Assembly (NCBI GenBank): GCA_946902875.1
Contig: OX336344.1
Coordinates: 22,589,791 to 22,653,790 of the forward strand
Direction: 5' to 3'
Source of the DNA: Nematopogon swammerdamellus
Lineage: Eukaryota > Arthropoda > Insecta > Lepidoptera > Adelidae
DNA length: 64,000 bases
Every line of letters begins with the position of its first letter. The first letter of the stretch is position 1. Positions 20,650 to 30,849 of this stretch are shown here, in pieces. The notes under the pieces are model-generated. The model saw nothing but the letters and a program-made list of their open reading frames with translations. It was not told the DNA's origin and did not search any database. The position numbers and the translations under genes were made by a program.

Positions 20650-21285
20650 TCCGTTGTTCTACACGGAAACAGATACACAAGTTAACTCATAAAGCGGCAT
20701 ATCGAGGCAGAAGAGCTAACAATGACAATGAGTATACCGGGAACCGACGCGCGTTGCTGTACAAATGAGTATGATGAGTAAGATCAGGAAACTCGGTCAC
20801 GTTATAATTGTTGATGGTTTGTTAGGTTATTGCACTAGCACTAATATTGCGCTTTGTGATTTTTAGTCAAACTAACATTTTAGGAACAATTTTATATTTT
20901 GGAAGTTCAGAAGAATTGTTCTTCCTTTTAATGTTATTATTTCGTTCGGGAATTACTTTCTTAACGTAATATTCTTTTCTACTGTCCTACGTTTTAAACA
21001 TTTAGCGATTTTCTTAACACAAATCACAATTTGTTGTAAGTCCACCTTTTCTGTCTTGTTGTTCTCTGTTATTTTTGTGGCTGTATTCTTCTTGTGCGCA
21101 ATTAAGTAATTTCGGTTCTACAAACTATTCTTCGTTCTATTGTCTAAGACATTATTTTTCAAATCCATCTAATGATCCATCCTATATCCACGACAATTCC
21201 ATCAATATCCAGGTGTGCTGTGCTGTGCATAGTAAAATAATAAAATATTAAAATAAATAATATTAACTTCTCACACATGCTCACA
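20650..21285. other. Unannotated AT-rich DNA
   Basis: No gene or recognisable repeat. Moderate complexity, T-rich between 20870 and 21130. Confidence 0.35.
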
Positions 21286-21288
21286 TGA

Positions 21289-21640
21289 TTACAAAATATT
21301 TACCAATTTCACTAGATTGGATCTTTGCATTGTTCCTGAAATAATGGAACTATTAATCAGGTCATTAACATCTATTTGAAATGCACCAACAATAATTCGC
21401 CTTGGGATACGTCTAATCGAGTTAATCTTAATATTAGCGGAATCAGAGATAATATTGCTACGCGCAATGGGGCGCACACATGTATGAAGACTACTTTTTT
21501 CAAAGTCTCTTATAACAGTCATAATATGTTTATGCTTCCCATGAATATAATTTAATCCTGGATGTCCTGTATCAGAGCTAGTATTTTTAGCACGATTAGA
21601 AGATATACCAAGACCGTTACGTCGAATTAATAATATAAAT
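21289..21640 (-). other. Unassigned open frame of about 115 codons
   Basis: An open frame without a near-start Met runs from about 21640 to a stop at 21289. It includes SSDTGHPGLNYIHGKHKH and RRIPRRIIVGAFQIDVNDL. Composition looks protein-like rather than low-complexity. It lies directly downstream, in the same orientation, of the LINE C-terminus at 21645-22135. I do not recognise it; it may be a fragment of another transposon. Confidence 0.25.
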
Positions 21641-21644
21641 TAGT

Positions 21645-22135
21645 ATGCACACTTTATTATTATTGGTTAATGAACTAGCAGCTTAATATGCTGGTGTGTT
21701 CATGTCTATGATGATCACTGGTGTTGCTATTTGTAAGATTTCTTTCATTGTTAAATACTTGTCAAGCCTATTTTTGAATGTGTTTGTTGAGAGTGCTTCA
21801 AAAACTTCCTCGGGCAGTTTATTCCAGCTGTTTACGAGTCTGTTAGTCAGAAAGTGTTTTCTTGCTTCGGTTGAAACGCTTGTTACATTGAGTTCTTCGG
21901 TTGAAAAACTTGTTACATTGAGTTTCAAGCTGTGACCTCTTAGGTGATTATTTAAATTTAACACAAACATGCTTTCCAACTCTGGGCAGTCATAATGTCG
22001 CTTCAGTATTTTGTATGTCTCTGTGAGATCTTCTCTATGGCTTTGTTGATTCAGCCTTGTTAGTTTGAGCATTTTTAATCTTTGTTCACATTGTATTTTT
22101 CTTAGTAATTTCTTAGTCATTACATGAATCAAGAC
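21645..22135 (-). pseudogene. LINE reverse transcriptase C-terminus (CR1-like), 149 codons
   Basis: Minus-strand frame with RKIQCEQRLKMLKLTRLNQQ, RREDL-like SHREDLTETYKILKRHYD, RGHSLKLN and FLTNRLVNSWNKLPEEVFE, ending STNTFKNRLDKYL. This is the hallmark order of CR1-type LINE polymerase tails: R-R-x-DL-x-E-T-[FY]-K-[IL]-L, RGHSxKL, F-x-x-RVVNxWNxLP, FKxRLD. A short internal duplication (LNVTSFSTEE / LNVTSVSTEA) is visible at about 21870-21920. The catalytic domain is absent: the copy is 5'-truncated at about 22135. Confidence 0.7.
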
Positions 22136-22139
22136 CTAC

Positions 22140-22695
22140 GAATTTAAAATGTTGAAGTTGAATGAGTACAAATTGTATGAATGCGCGCGACCATCAAGCG
22201 ACATCATCAGACCTCCATTCCCATTACAGGTCTGACGCGCCCCGAAAGCATCGCAAAATATCGCCCCTACCCTCGCCAGCTCGTCGCTTAGCGTTAAAAT
22301 GACATTTTTCCTGATTTCCCGGCGCTCATAAAAATTGCTCGGAAATTGGAAAATTCGGACGCGAGATAATTTGTTATGGGAGTTCTTTCGCACGTCCCTG
22401 CCGTTTAACTAATCTGCACCAGCCGGGGACCTGTAATGGATGTCATGCTTTACCTGAACACGTTTTACGAGGGTCATTTGTCAGAGTTGCTCTCTATCGA
22501 TGCCTTCGGCCGATTGCGCAGACTTAAGCGACATTGCGTGACCGGAACTGCGATCGGGCGTACTTTTGCCATTGCATCTAAACTTCGTCACTAATATTGC
22601 ACAAATTCGTTACCCAAACTGTGACCTGACTCGGGACAGCGATATGACGCGACTTAACATCAACCGCAGGGCAACGACCCTCAGTCATGAGCCCG
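22140..22695. other. Non-repetitive stretch without a gene
   Basis: Average-complexity sequence, free of the repeat families seen elsewhere. No convincing coding frame; possibly ancestral host DNA. Confidence 0.3.
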
Positions 22696-22699
22696 TCTA

Positions 22700-22800
22700 T
22701 ATATGTAGAACGTTCTAGGGACGGCTGCGAAAGACGATGTGACGTCACACTTTCGATGGTCGTGGTTTCGAATCCCACTTGTGCAATGTTTTTTTTTCTC
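22700..22800 (+). mobile_element. Possible tRNA-type SINE head
   Basis: GGTCGTGGTTTCGAATCCCA resembles a box B (GGTTCGANTCC) with one extra T. It is followed 20 bp later by a T run (22789-22808) like a pol III terminator. A good box A is not visible, so the call is weak. Confidence 0.25.
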
Positions 22801-22875
22801 TTTTTTTCATCTATTGTTAGGCTATAAAAATAGGTTATGGTTATTTTGTTATTACCCATTTTAAATATCCTTACA

Positions 22876-23093
22876 ATCCCGTTTAACCCGTCCGGGTTGA
22901 TACCACCGCACTGAATGAAACGTCGGTCGAAACGGCTATGCAATAGTTTGTGTTTTCCGACCAGTTCAGTGTAGCCGGCACGATGAAAGGGGGAAGCACT
23001 GACATGGCACCTAGTTCACCCGGTGTTATGGGCAGAAATCACTGACGTTGTAGGTGATGTAGCCAACCGTGTCAGTTTCCATAAAAAAAAAAA
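22876..23093 (+). mobile_element. SINE family A, 5'-truncated
   Basis: Body from TTTAACCCGTCCGGGTTG to the tail GATGTAGCCAACCGTGTCAG followed by 13 A residues. The head is missing. Integration next to the possible SINE head at 22700 may be coincidence. Confidence 0.85.
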
Positions 23094-23550
23094 AACAGTG
23101 GTGACGTCACATCTCGTCTCTCGCAGCAGCCGCAGAATGTTCCGATCTTGATGCGTTCGTCCCTCAGTCATCGGTGGTTCAGGCGGCTGCACCGCAACGC
23201 AACATATTCTTCTCTCTAGAATTCACGAATTAGTATATCCATAGTCCCGCTCTACGTTCTAATCCTGAGCTGCAACTTTCGCTTTTATTTCGCTCCCACT
23301 GATACACACATTCTGAGAAGTTAGACGGGTCGGATGACGCGCACGGTTTCCTGCTCCGTCCCGCACGAGTCGGCCGACGTATGCAGACGGTCTAATTTGC
23401 TGGATGATTCCTTGTTCGTGTTATTTTCAATTATGGCCATGCGATATCGTGCACGGACAAGCGAACTGCAGTTGCGTACGTGACGAGGTACCTACACATG
23501 GGTGCTCTGCCAGGTGAACCAGCTCAACCATCGTGTAGATAGCTTTATTA
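23094..23550. other. Non-repetitive stretch without a gene
   Basis: Somewhat GC-rich; no repeat or gene recognised. Confidence 0.3.
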
Positions 23551-23556
23551 GGGTTC

Positions 23557-23880
23557 CGTACCTCAAAGGAGGAAAAAACGGAACCCTTATAGGACCACTT
23601 TGTTGTCCGTCTGGCTGGCTGGGTGTCTGTCTGTCAAGACCCTTTTTCTCAGGAACGGGTAGAGGTATCAAGTTGAAATTAATATCATCTCTGAAATATA
23701 TTTTTGTATATTTCTACTCCACGAATGCCGCACAGTCAAACCGTTGCTGTAGTGTTTATTTAGGCGGTTCGTGATTTTCCAAAACAATAATTGTTTTTGT
23801 ACATACATAATACAAATATATTGAGCGATGCTGATGATACGGAACCCTCGGTGCGCGAGTCCAACTCGCACTTGCCGACT
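23557..23880 (+). repeat. Dispersed repeat family E, full-length type 2
   Basis: Starts TTAGGGTTCCGTACCTCAAA, then GGAACCCTTATAGGACCACT and a short CTGT-rich run. Ends TACGGAACCCTCGGTGCGCG-AGTCCAACTCGCACTTG. The first and last 16 bp contain mutually inverted GGGTTCCGTA / TACGGAACCC. Confidence 0.75.
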
Positions 23881-24271
23881 TTTTATTTTATGGAAACTGG
23901 CACGGTTGGCTACATAACCTACAACATCCGTGATGTCGCCCCATAACACCTTGGAGAACTGGGCGCCATATCCGTGCTTACCTTCATTTCATGTCGGCTA
24001 AACTGAACTGGACGGAAAACACGAATTACATATTTACATAGCCGTTTCGACAGACTTTTCGTTCTGTGCGGTGTTATCAATCCGAGCGGGATAAACCCTA
24101 GTACCTAGTAAGGTAAGAAGGGAAGGGACCTACAGTTTTACGTGGAATCCGAACCACGGTCAGCCACCAACGGTCGAGCGGTCAACCATCCAAGTACTGA
24201 CCGCGCTCAGCGTTGCTTAACCATCAATAGCGACAGTCGACTGTCTGCACCACTGAGCTATCGAGGCTGAC
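23881..24271 (-). mobile_element. SINE family A, full length
   Basis: Complete minus-strand copy. The head at the 24271 end reads GTCAGCCTCGATAGCTCAGT, and the 5S-like part (24183-24230, complement) reads TTAAGCAACGCTGAGCGCGG-TCAGTACTTGGATGG. Box B is near 24145-24160, and the tail is at 23881-23890. It starts immediately after the family E repeat ending at 23880, so one inserted at the edge of the other. Confidence 0.9.
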
Positions 24272-24482
24272 GAAAACTATAAGCTCTGTGTCTATAAGCT
24301 ATAGAGCAGTACAAGTGGTACCCAAACGGTCGATCGCGATCGACCGGTCGATCCCAAGAGGCTTTTAGGTCGATCGCTGAAAATGTGTAGAGCAAAAAGT
24401 GACTTGTAGAAACATCAAAAATAGGTATAGTGCCACCAGGAAATTATGTTATGATAATATTCTGTCTACGTTCCTAAGAAGG

Positions 24483-24569
24483 GACGTGAACTTTCGATCG
24501 AAAGTTTGTCTATAATTAGGTTATTTGGTCATGCAATTATCGACAAACTTTCGACCGAAAGTTCACGTC
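24483..24569. repeat. Foldback with 35-bp arms
   Basis: Arms 24483-24517 and 24535-24569 are inverted copies with two mismatches. Each arm itself contains AACTTTCGATCGAAAGTT (or a one-base variant), an internal palindrome. It abuts the family E element starting at 24575. A separate exact palindrome CGGTCGATCGCGATCGACCG lies at about 24328-24347. Confidence 0.75.
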
Positions 24570-24730
24570 GCTTTTTATTAGGGTTCCGTAGTCAACAAGG
24601 AACCCTTATAGTTTCGCCATGTCCGTCCGTCTGTCCGTCTGTCCGTCCGTCTGTCCGTCCGTCTGTCTGTCCGCGGCTTAGCTCAGAGACCCTTAGTACT
24701 AGAAAGTTGTAAGTTGGTATGGGTATTAAT

Positions 24731-25886
24731 CAGCGGCGACTCCTGGTCCTGAATATTGGGTTGGCTCTGGCTAAGGAATTTTTTTTTTCATAATTTCATA
24801 ACTTAGTTACCTACGCGTTAATTTATTTCTACCACAATGAGTTCAACAACTGAAAGACGATTACGATATAGATAGTTTATAATATTTAGTTTAAATGATT
24901 TATTTTTCTCACTAACGATTAATTTGTCTGTAGATAGGTACCTACTGGTTGTGTCAAAGCAGTCGAGTTGCAGCCGACAACAGCGACGTCTCCTCTGGCA
25001 CGACGACGACGAGACAGGCATACAAGCTTGAATTGTTACATTTTATTTGTACATGAAGTTCACTCTTCGTTCCACAGACAAGAAATTTTCGATGACTCGA
25101 TCGTGAAAATCTTCTTTCTTGCTCAATTTTGTTAGCAACTCCTTTTCCACAGATAAGAGTGCCAAATTACTGAGTCCCTCTTGTCCTTGAGTGCTCCGTA
25201 GATAGCTCGGTAGGAGTTTGCCATTATAATTACCAATAAATCACTTTAATTTAACAACACTGCACAGGATTCATCCATACAAAGTCCATACCTACATAAC
25301 GGAATATATGCAGCTATCAACTCGCGAGCCAATGCGCACACACACGCGCACACAACACACCTAGCCTAGCTCGCTCGCTAGCCGCATCGCATCGCACGTC
25401 GCACAGCACACACAAGAATGAATACTCGTCGTGTGGTCGCAGCACGCACACACCCACACACGCAACACACACACCTAGCTCGCTCGCTAGTCGCTCTACT
25501 CACTCGCTACCGCGTCACTAAATGCACTCCCCGCTGCGCCAACTCGAAAGGCTGAGCAGCGGGTCCGCGCGGGACGGGGGGGACATTCGGCCGCTTCCGC
25601 CTTGTATGGAATACGATGGCGCTTCAAAATGTAGCCAACCGGCCAATGAATGCCTTGATGTGTCGTCATTCGTCGTCGCCCGCGTTTGACGCGCGCGAAA
25701 TTTCAAATTATGTAACGGGTACGGGATTGACGTTTTATCTTATTAATCGTGGGTTATATGATATAAATAATATAACTCCGATATTTTTTCACATTTATTT
25801 TAGCTTGATACTTCTGTAGTAATGGTGTCATTCAATTTATTTGGTTTGGCGGCGCCAACCTCGCCAACTGAAAGGAATCGCCGCTG
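24731..25886 (-). mobile_element. hAT-type DNA transposon, internally deleted (1156 bp)
   Basis: Terminal inverted repeats begin CAGCGGCGACTCCT at 24731 and end GGAATCGCCGCTG at 25886. They are flanked by the exact 8-bp duplication GTATTAAT (24723-24730 and 25887-25894), the hAT signature. A transposase C-terminal remnant lies at 25043-25190 on the minus strand. The other end (25310-25600) is CpG-rich with CA runs and two copies of CTAGCTCGCTCGCTAG-like sequence. Autonomous hATs are generally over 2.5 kb, so most of the gene has been lost. Confidence 0.85.
25043..25190 (-). pseudogene. hAT transposase dimerisation-domain remnant
   Basis: The complement reads LSNLALLSVEKELLTKL, then VIENFLSVERRVNF and a stop. 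This matches the C-terminal hAT dimerisation region (L-x-x-LA-[LV]-LSIE-x-E), in the form seen in ZMYM-type hAT relatives. Nothing upstream in this frame extends it beyond about 49 codons. It lies about 310 bp from the left inverted repeat of the element at 24731-25886, as expected for a transposase reading toward that end. Confidence 0.6.
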
Positions 25887-26640
25887 GTATTAATATTAAT
25901 AACGCCGACAAAGTGGTAAAATAAAAATTTTGAAATAACTTTTTTTTTAGGGTACCTCCCCTACACATAAAGTGGGGATAATTTTTTTTTTTCGTCTACC
26001 CCATCGTGTGGGATGTCGTTGGATAGGTCTCTGGAAAATTGGAATGGAAAAACATTTTTCGATTTAGGGATCCGTTTGCGAATTATTAAGCTTTTAAGTG
26101 CAAATTTTTGCTAGAGTCAAGTGTCCCCCCCCCCCCCCTGCCAGCTGAACCGTTGTTATTAGATATGTGAAAAAATTCACAGCAGTAGTACATATATCGA
26201 AATTAAAAGGAAAACTATCACAGCTAAGTAGGCTGTACAGGTTGACGAGTAATAGTCGACCAACTTATAAAATGTACGGATGACAGCCATCATTTCACTG
26301 TTGAAGAACTTTTTAAAATTAATATTCATTTATTTCCCCTACGAAATTATACAAATAATCAAATAATTTATTTTGATAGGGTTTCGCAACTACGGAACCC
26401 TACACTGCGCGTGGCCCGACACGCACTTGGCCGCTTTTTTTTATTAATGCAGACAGTTGCGTATATTTCCCATGTATCATAGCTTCCTGGTGGCACTATA
26501 ATTCATAATATTTGATGTGACTAAAATTTTCCGGGTGGTGTCGTCTTCCGCGAGGACCGCAATAGTAAGAAATATAAAGAATGCACTGAACATAGCTTTC
26601 AAGGATGTGAATTCCATTATAGCAAGATTTTTTTAATTTT

Positions 26641-26985
26641 ATTACATACATACATATCACGCACGCTGAATCCCGACAATCGGGGTAAGCAGAGTAATCG
26701 GTGTTGTGCTGCAAGAACTCTGGTAAATTACAGCACAACACCGACCGCCACGTTTCGCAAAGTATTAGAACAAGATTCAATCGATCAAGCAGCAAGTTAG
26801 GCACGAAGACCCACCTGCTGCATGACTCGGTGGAAGTGCCATGCCAAGGTGAGAGGTTGCGAGCCTGTCGCCCTTTAGCACGACATCTTGTCCTTATCCC
26901 TTAGTCGCCTTTTACGACATGCATGGGGAGAGATGCAGTGGGAATATTGTTTTTAAGTACCGGCCCCACACAGTAAATTAAAATA
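26641..26985 (-). repeat. Dispersed repeat family C, full length
   Basis: Minus-orientation copy. Complement starts TACTGTGTGGGGCCGGTACT and passes CATGTCGTAAAAGGCGACTA-AGGGATAAGGAC and GCAGCACAACACCGATTACT. It ends in a TATG run (ACATACATACAT at 26643). About 340 bp. The simple-repeat 3' tail suggests retroposition, but no pol III boxes or coding frame are apparent. Another long copy is at 28990-29285. Shorter pieces are at 6795, 36850, 45837 and 58968, with scraps at 5668, 35278, 52231 and 57028. Confidence 0.8.
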
Positions 26986-27715
26986 ATAAATTACTTTATA
27001 AATTAAATTATATTATTTTTATTAAATTAAATTATTTTATTAAATTAAAATAATAAATTACACCCAATGTAGTTTCATCTATGAAATTGGTTTTATGGTA
27101 ATTTATTAGAAATAATACGTATAAATAATAAATATTAATATAATTAGCCAAGTCGATACTGAGCAGCCCCACCCCAAAGATGCGAGCAATACTCCACGCA
27201 TGACGGCGCAAAGTGTCTCGCGTATCCATAAAAAATAAAAAAGTCTAACACAAATTACTACAAATTATTGAACAACGAAAAGTATTGTTACAAGTGTCGA
27301 TCTCACAACCTTGATTGCACAACACTGCTATAGAATAGAGCTTACAGCTTCTTTACTAGACTCGCTAGTTAATGCATACGAACAACACAAACATCTTTCC
27401 ATCCACAGCGCCATTTATTTAAACTCGAAAACAGAAAAACGTGAAATTTACCTAGTAAAGCCATAATTCAGCGCTCAAAACAGCAATTCATGTCAAGTAG
27501 GTACCAATATGTTTGTTTGAGGCTGGTGTGAAAAACGTTTACGTCCCACGACCTTGGGCGTGTACGTATGAGAATATCATAAGTAAATAAAATTTGCCAA
27601 ATCGTTGTATCATGTCATGTGATATTACGGCCGGACCGGATACAGCGTGCCCGATATCGTAACAAACACGATATGAGGAGGGGGTATGGTTAGCTATTTT
27701 TCCTTCCTTCCTTTC
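26986..27715. other. AT-rich DNA without a gene
   Basis: Starts with an A/T-only stretch of about 80 bp (ATTAAATTAAA-type) and continues without a recognisable element or coding frame. Confidence 0.35.
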
Positions 27716-27719
27716 CTTA

Positions 27720-27927
27720 CCTTTAATAAAATCCAACGTCTGCTTTCTGTATGTCTGTCTGTCCGTTTATAACTCGAGAACCACTGAACCGATTTTAATA
27801 AAAAAAAAATCTACGGATAGCTTGATTCTTCCCATCAACTATAGGCTACTTACTATCACGCTAAATCGCTTATGAGGTTAGCAGTGAAGTGAAATGTGAG
27901 AGCGGGCCGAGCCGCGGGCACAGCTAG
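27720..27927 (+). mobile_element. Helitron-like element, short complete copy
   Basis: From TAATAAAATCCAACGTCTGC through ACTGAACCGATTTTAATAAA to GAGCCGCGGGCACAG-CTAG, followed by T. This is the compact version of the element at 10045-12013. It has the hairpin-plus-CTAG 3' end and an A/T insertion point expected for a Helitron-type element. Confidence 0.7.
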
Positions 27928-27949
27928 TAATATATACAAACTAGATTTT

Positions 27950-28105
27950 GCCCGTGGCTTCGCTCGCGGTAGAAGGTAGCCTATGACCTTCCTCAGGTTG
28001 CAGTCCATCTCCGTGCAAAATTTTATCGAAATCTGTTCAGCGGTTTAGGTGTGAAAAGGTAACAGACAGACAGAGTTACTTTCGTATTTATAATTTTAAG
28101 TATGG
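27950..28105 (-). mobile_element. Helitron-like element (Lep1-type), minus strand
   Basis: The complement ends CCGCGAGCGAAGCCACGGGC-AAAATCTAG and begins near AAATACGAAAGTAACTCTGT-CTGTCTG, then CACCTAAACCGCTGAACAG. This is the layout of the widespread lepidopteran element associated with CTGT microsatellites that has been described as Helitron-like. Confidence 0.6.
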
Positions 28106-28153
28106 ATATGGATAGTATGGATTTCCAGACTTTTGAGAAACGGTTGTCGCAAC

Positions 28154-28629
28154 TAGGGTTGCCAGGCCCAAAAACAGAAAAGCCGGACTCAGATTCATAT
28201 TTAGCCGGACATTTAGTCTTGAAAGCTTGACACTGTTTTAAAGAAAAAAAATTTTTTTTTGCACTTTTGTTTATTTATCACTATTATTCATTTGAGAGTT
28301 ACTTTAGTATTAATTACATGTTATTACTAGGTGTTGCCCATGACTTTGTCCGCGATAAGTACTCTATGTCCGTATCTATGTTTTGATCTATCCCTGTGAC
28401 CCTGTGCCAATTTTCATCCGAATCGGCCCAGCAGCGGTTTGAAAGATAAAAATTTAAACAAACATACTTGCGGCATCGTTTAGCAAGCGCGTGCGCGGTG
28501 CCGCCGCCGCGTCGGGCGGTAACCTAAAGCCTAACAAAAGCCGGACGTGCCGGACTTGAATATATTTGGCCGGACACGACTGTAAAAAGCAGGACATGTC
28601 CGGCTAAAGCCGGACACCTGGCAACCCTA
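28154..28629. mobile_element. hAT-type MITE, 476 bp
   Basis: Ends are TAGGGTTGCCAGG at 28154 and CCTGGCAACCCTA at 28629, flanked by the exact 8-bp duplication GTCGCAAC (28146-28153 and 28630-28637). Inside, GCCGGAC / GTCCGGC motifs recur at both ends (28181, 28203, 28541-28611), like subterminal binding repeats. A Helitron-like fragment lies within it at about 28328-28480. No transposase frame. Confidence 0.85.
28328..28480 (-). mobile_element. Helitron-like fragment nested in the hAT MITE
   Basis: The plus strand begins CTAGGTGTTGCCCATGACTT-TGTCCGCG, the inverted Helitron-like 3' end, followed by CCAATTTTCATCCGAATCGG and AGCAGCGGTTTGAAAGA, the typical body. It ends before GCGGCATCG. It post-dates the surrounding MITE. 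Confidence 0.55.
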
Positions 28630-28637
28630 GTCGCAAC

Positions 28638-28989
28638 CATCTTCATCTCCGTTCACTGCGCACTTGCAAAACTCTACAAAACTAATTAGGGAATTTTCTA
28701 TGAGCAGTGAGAGGTTATTTCCATTAAATTGAGACACTGTGTGTGGCAACACCTGCGGTCCATTGGCACCTGTTGTTGCTCGTTTAATTCCGGCGAAGGT
28801 TGCTGCAATTAACATTTTGAAACAATGCATCTATTTACGAGACCAATCAGACGTTCAAAACAATGACGTAATTATGCAGTTAAATTGGTGGAGGTGATCG
28901 TGAAACCTAACGTGAGTTAATACATTGTTGGTAATATTTTTGTTGCTTGTCACTTGGATGGAACTATAGATGCAATTTCTTACAATTTA
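28638..28989. other. No gene or repeat recognised
   Basis: Ordinary complexity; the minus-strand frame at 28627-28830 has no recognisable content. Confidence 0.3.
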
Positions 28990-29285
28990 ATGGAAGACAT
29001 AAAAGAACTTCATCTCTCACCGTGCATGTCGTAAAAGGCGACTAAGGGATAAGGACAAGATGCCGTGCTAAAGGGCGACAGGCTCGCCACCTCTCACCTT
29101 GGCGCGGTACTTCCACCAAGTCATGCAGCAGGTTGCTGCTTGATCGATTGAATCTTGTTCGAATAATTTGCGAAACGTGGTGGTCGGTGTTGTGCTGTAA
29201 TTTACCAGAGCTCTTGCAGCACAACATCGATTACTCTGCTTACCCCGATTGTCGGGATTCAGCGTGTGTGATATGTATGTATGTA
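28990..29285 (+). repeat. Dispersed repeat family C, nearly full length
   Basis: Plus copy lacking only the first 50 bp (starts at CATGTCGTAAAAGGCGACTA). Ends CGTGTGTGATATGTATGTAT-GTA. Together with the inverted copy at 26641-26985 it brackets 2 kb of DNA, forming a potential long inverted repeat. Confidence 0.8.
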
Positions 29286-29415
29286 CATAATAGAAGAAAT
29301 ACCAAGTACCTCTAAGATGATAAATGAGTGTTAACATTCATTAAGAACACAAATTATACTTTCACTACTATTTTATTCGTATTCTCTATTTCCACTCTTC
29401 TCTTCTCTACTTTTT

Positions 29416-29555
29416 ATAAAAGGGAACAGCTGTCTGTATGTATGTACGTTTGAGGAAAACTCCGGAAGCACTGAACAGATATTGATGCGGTTAGCACCAA
29501 TCTAAAGAACAGTTCTTGAGGCTCACTATAGCATATACCATCGCGGTAAATAGCA
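29416..29555 (+). repeat. Dispersed repeat family I
   Basis: TATAAAAGGGAACAGCTGTC, ACTCCGGAAGCACTGAACAG, TGATGCGGTTAGC and TTCTTGAGGCTCACTATAG match the minus-strand copy at 53066-53190. Helitron-like in style, but no CTAG end is visible here. Confidence 0.55.
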
Positions 29556-29582
29556 ATAGGGCCGAGCAGTATCAAAGAGAGT

Positions 29583-29979
29583 TTTTTTATTATGGAAATT
29601 GACTCGATTGGTTACATCACCTACAACATCCGTGATGTCAGCCCATAACACCGGGTGACTTGGTGGCACTTCACTGCTTCTCTTCATTTCATGCCGGCTA
29701 CACAGAACTGGAGGAAAAACACGAACTATTTACATAGCCATTACATTTCGACCGAAGCGACACGCTTCATTCAGTGCGGTGGTTACAACCCCCTTACTAG
29801 GTGGTAGGATTTATCCTACCACCTAGTAAGGTAAGAAGCGAAGGAACCTACAGTTTTACGTGGAATCCGAAACACGGTCAGCCTCCAACGATCGAGCGAT
29901 CACTCATCCAAGTACTGACCGCGCCCAGGTGTGCTTAACAACAGTCGACCGACCGCACCACTGAGCTACCGAGGCTGAC
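29583..29979 (-). mobile_element. SINE family A, full length
   Basis: Complete minus copy from the head at 29979 (GTCAGCCTCGGTAGCTCAGT) to the tail at 29583. A short direct repeat, CCTACCACCTAGTAAGG and its partial inverse at 29793-29825, makes this copy slightly longer. The 5S-like segment has a gap in its first half. Confidence 0.88.
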
Positions 29980-30024
29980 ATCTAAGGACGTCTGCCTTTC
30001 ACTAAGTACATAAATTTTGTAATT

Positions 30025-30560
30025 TTTAGGGTTCCGTACCTCAAAAGACGAAAAAACGGAACCCTTATAAGATCACTCTTGTGTCTGTCTTTCTGTCTGT
30101 CCGTTTGTCTGCCTGTCCGTCTGTCACAGCTTATTTTCTCCCAATCTATTGGACGAAAAAAGTTTAAATTTGGTACGTAGATTATAGAGTTTGATGATCC
30201 AGTGACGTATCTACTACGTATAGCGTAAATTAACGAAGTTTAATTTTTGGAGTTCAATTTTGGGCACAAATTAGAAAGTTGAAAAAAAAACATTTCAAGG
30301 GCATCATATGTAGGAATACAAATATATTTTTTTTATAATTTTAAGGAGCATGATTTAAAAGATATTAAAGAAAATATCAAACAAATCTAGCATTACACTC
30401 TTTATCTCTGAAATTATTGCAAAAAATTTCGAAAAAATAATTTTGAAATATAGGGCCTCTCTTAATAGTTTACAGGGAAATCTAAATAAAATTACTGACA
30501 CTTACTTAATGGTACGGAACCCTCTCTACGCGAATTCGACTCGCACTTGACCGCTTTTTT
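30025..30560 (+). repeat. Dispersed repeat family E, full-length type 2
   Basis: Starts TTTTTAGGGTTCCGTACCTC and continues with GGAACCCTTATAAGATCACT, a CTGTC-rich run and an AT-rich middle. Ends GGTACGGAACCCTCTCTACG-CGAATTCGACTCGCACTTG-ACCGC then T7. About 535 bp. Confidence 0.8.
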
Positions 30561-30849
30561 TAAATACATTTCAGTCCCAAGGGATGCCTAAAAACATCTT
30601 CTTATATACTTAACTCAGAGACTGCAATACGCATTAGCAGGTTTAGTCGACCTAGGAAGACCACGAGAACGAATTGCAGGTAATAGGTCTTTTTAATTGG
30701 ATCCTTTAATCCCCATGGAGCATTCTAGTGCAGTTGCCTCGCATAGTACTTAGTTCTGTCTTAGCATTTTCTAAATGGCTTCCTATAGCTTAGTACGTTC
30801 TAGAAATTTTTATTTCGCCCGGGGTCTATATTCTGTGAATTCTTCCGTG

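Larger units (their letters stand above)
24575..26436 (+). repeat. Dispersed repeat family E, split by a hAT insertion
   Basis: 5' part 24575-24730 (AGGGTTCCGTAGTCAACAAG, then a GTCCGTCT run). 3' part 25887-26436 (AACGCCGACAAAGTGGTAAA ... TACGGAACCCTACACTGCGC-GTGG ... CACTTGGCCGC and a T run). Excising the hAT joins GGTATGGGTATTAAT to ATTAATAACG in one continuous repeat. A 15-base C run is at 26126-26139. Confidence 0.7.

Noticed and set aside
25310..25500. CpG-rich block as a host gene promoter
   Set aside because: It lies inside the hAT element with matching target duplications, so it belongs to the transposon.
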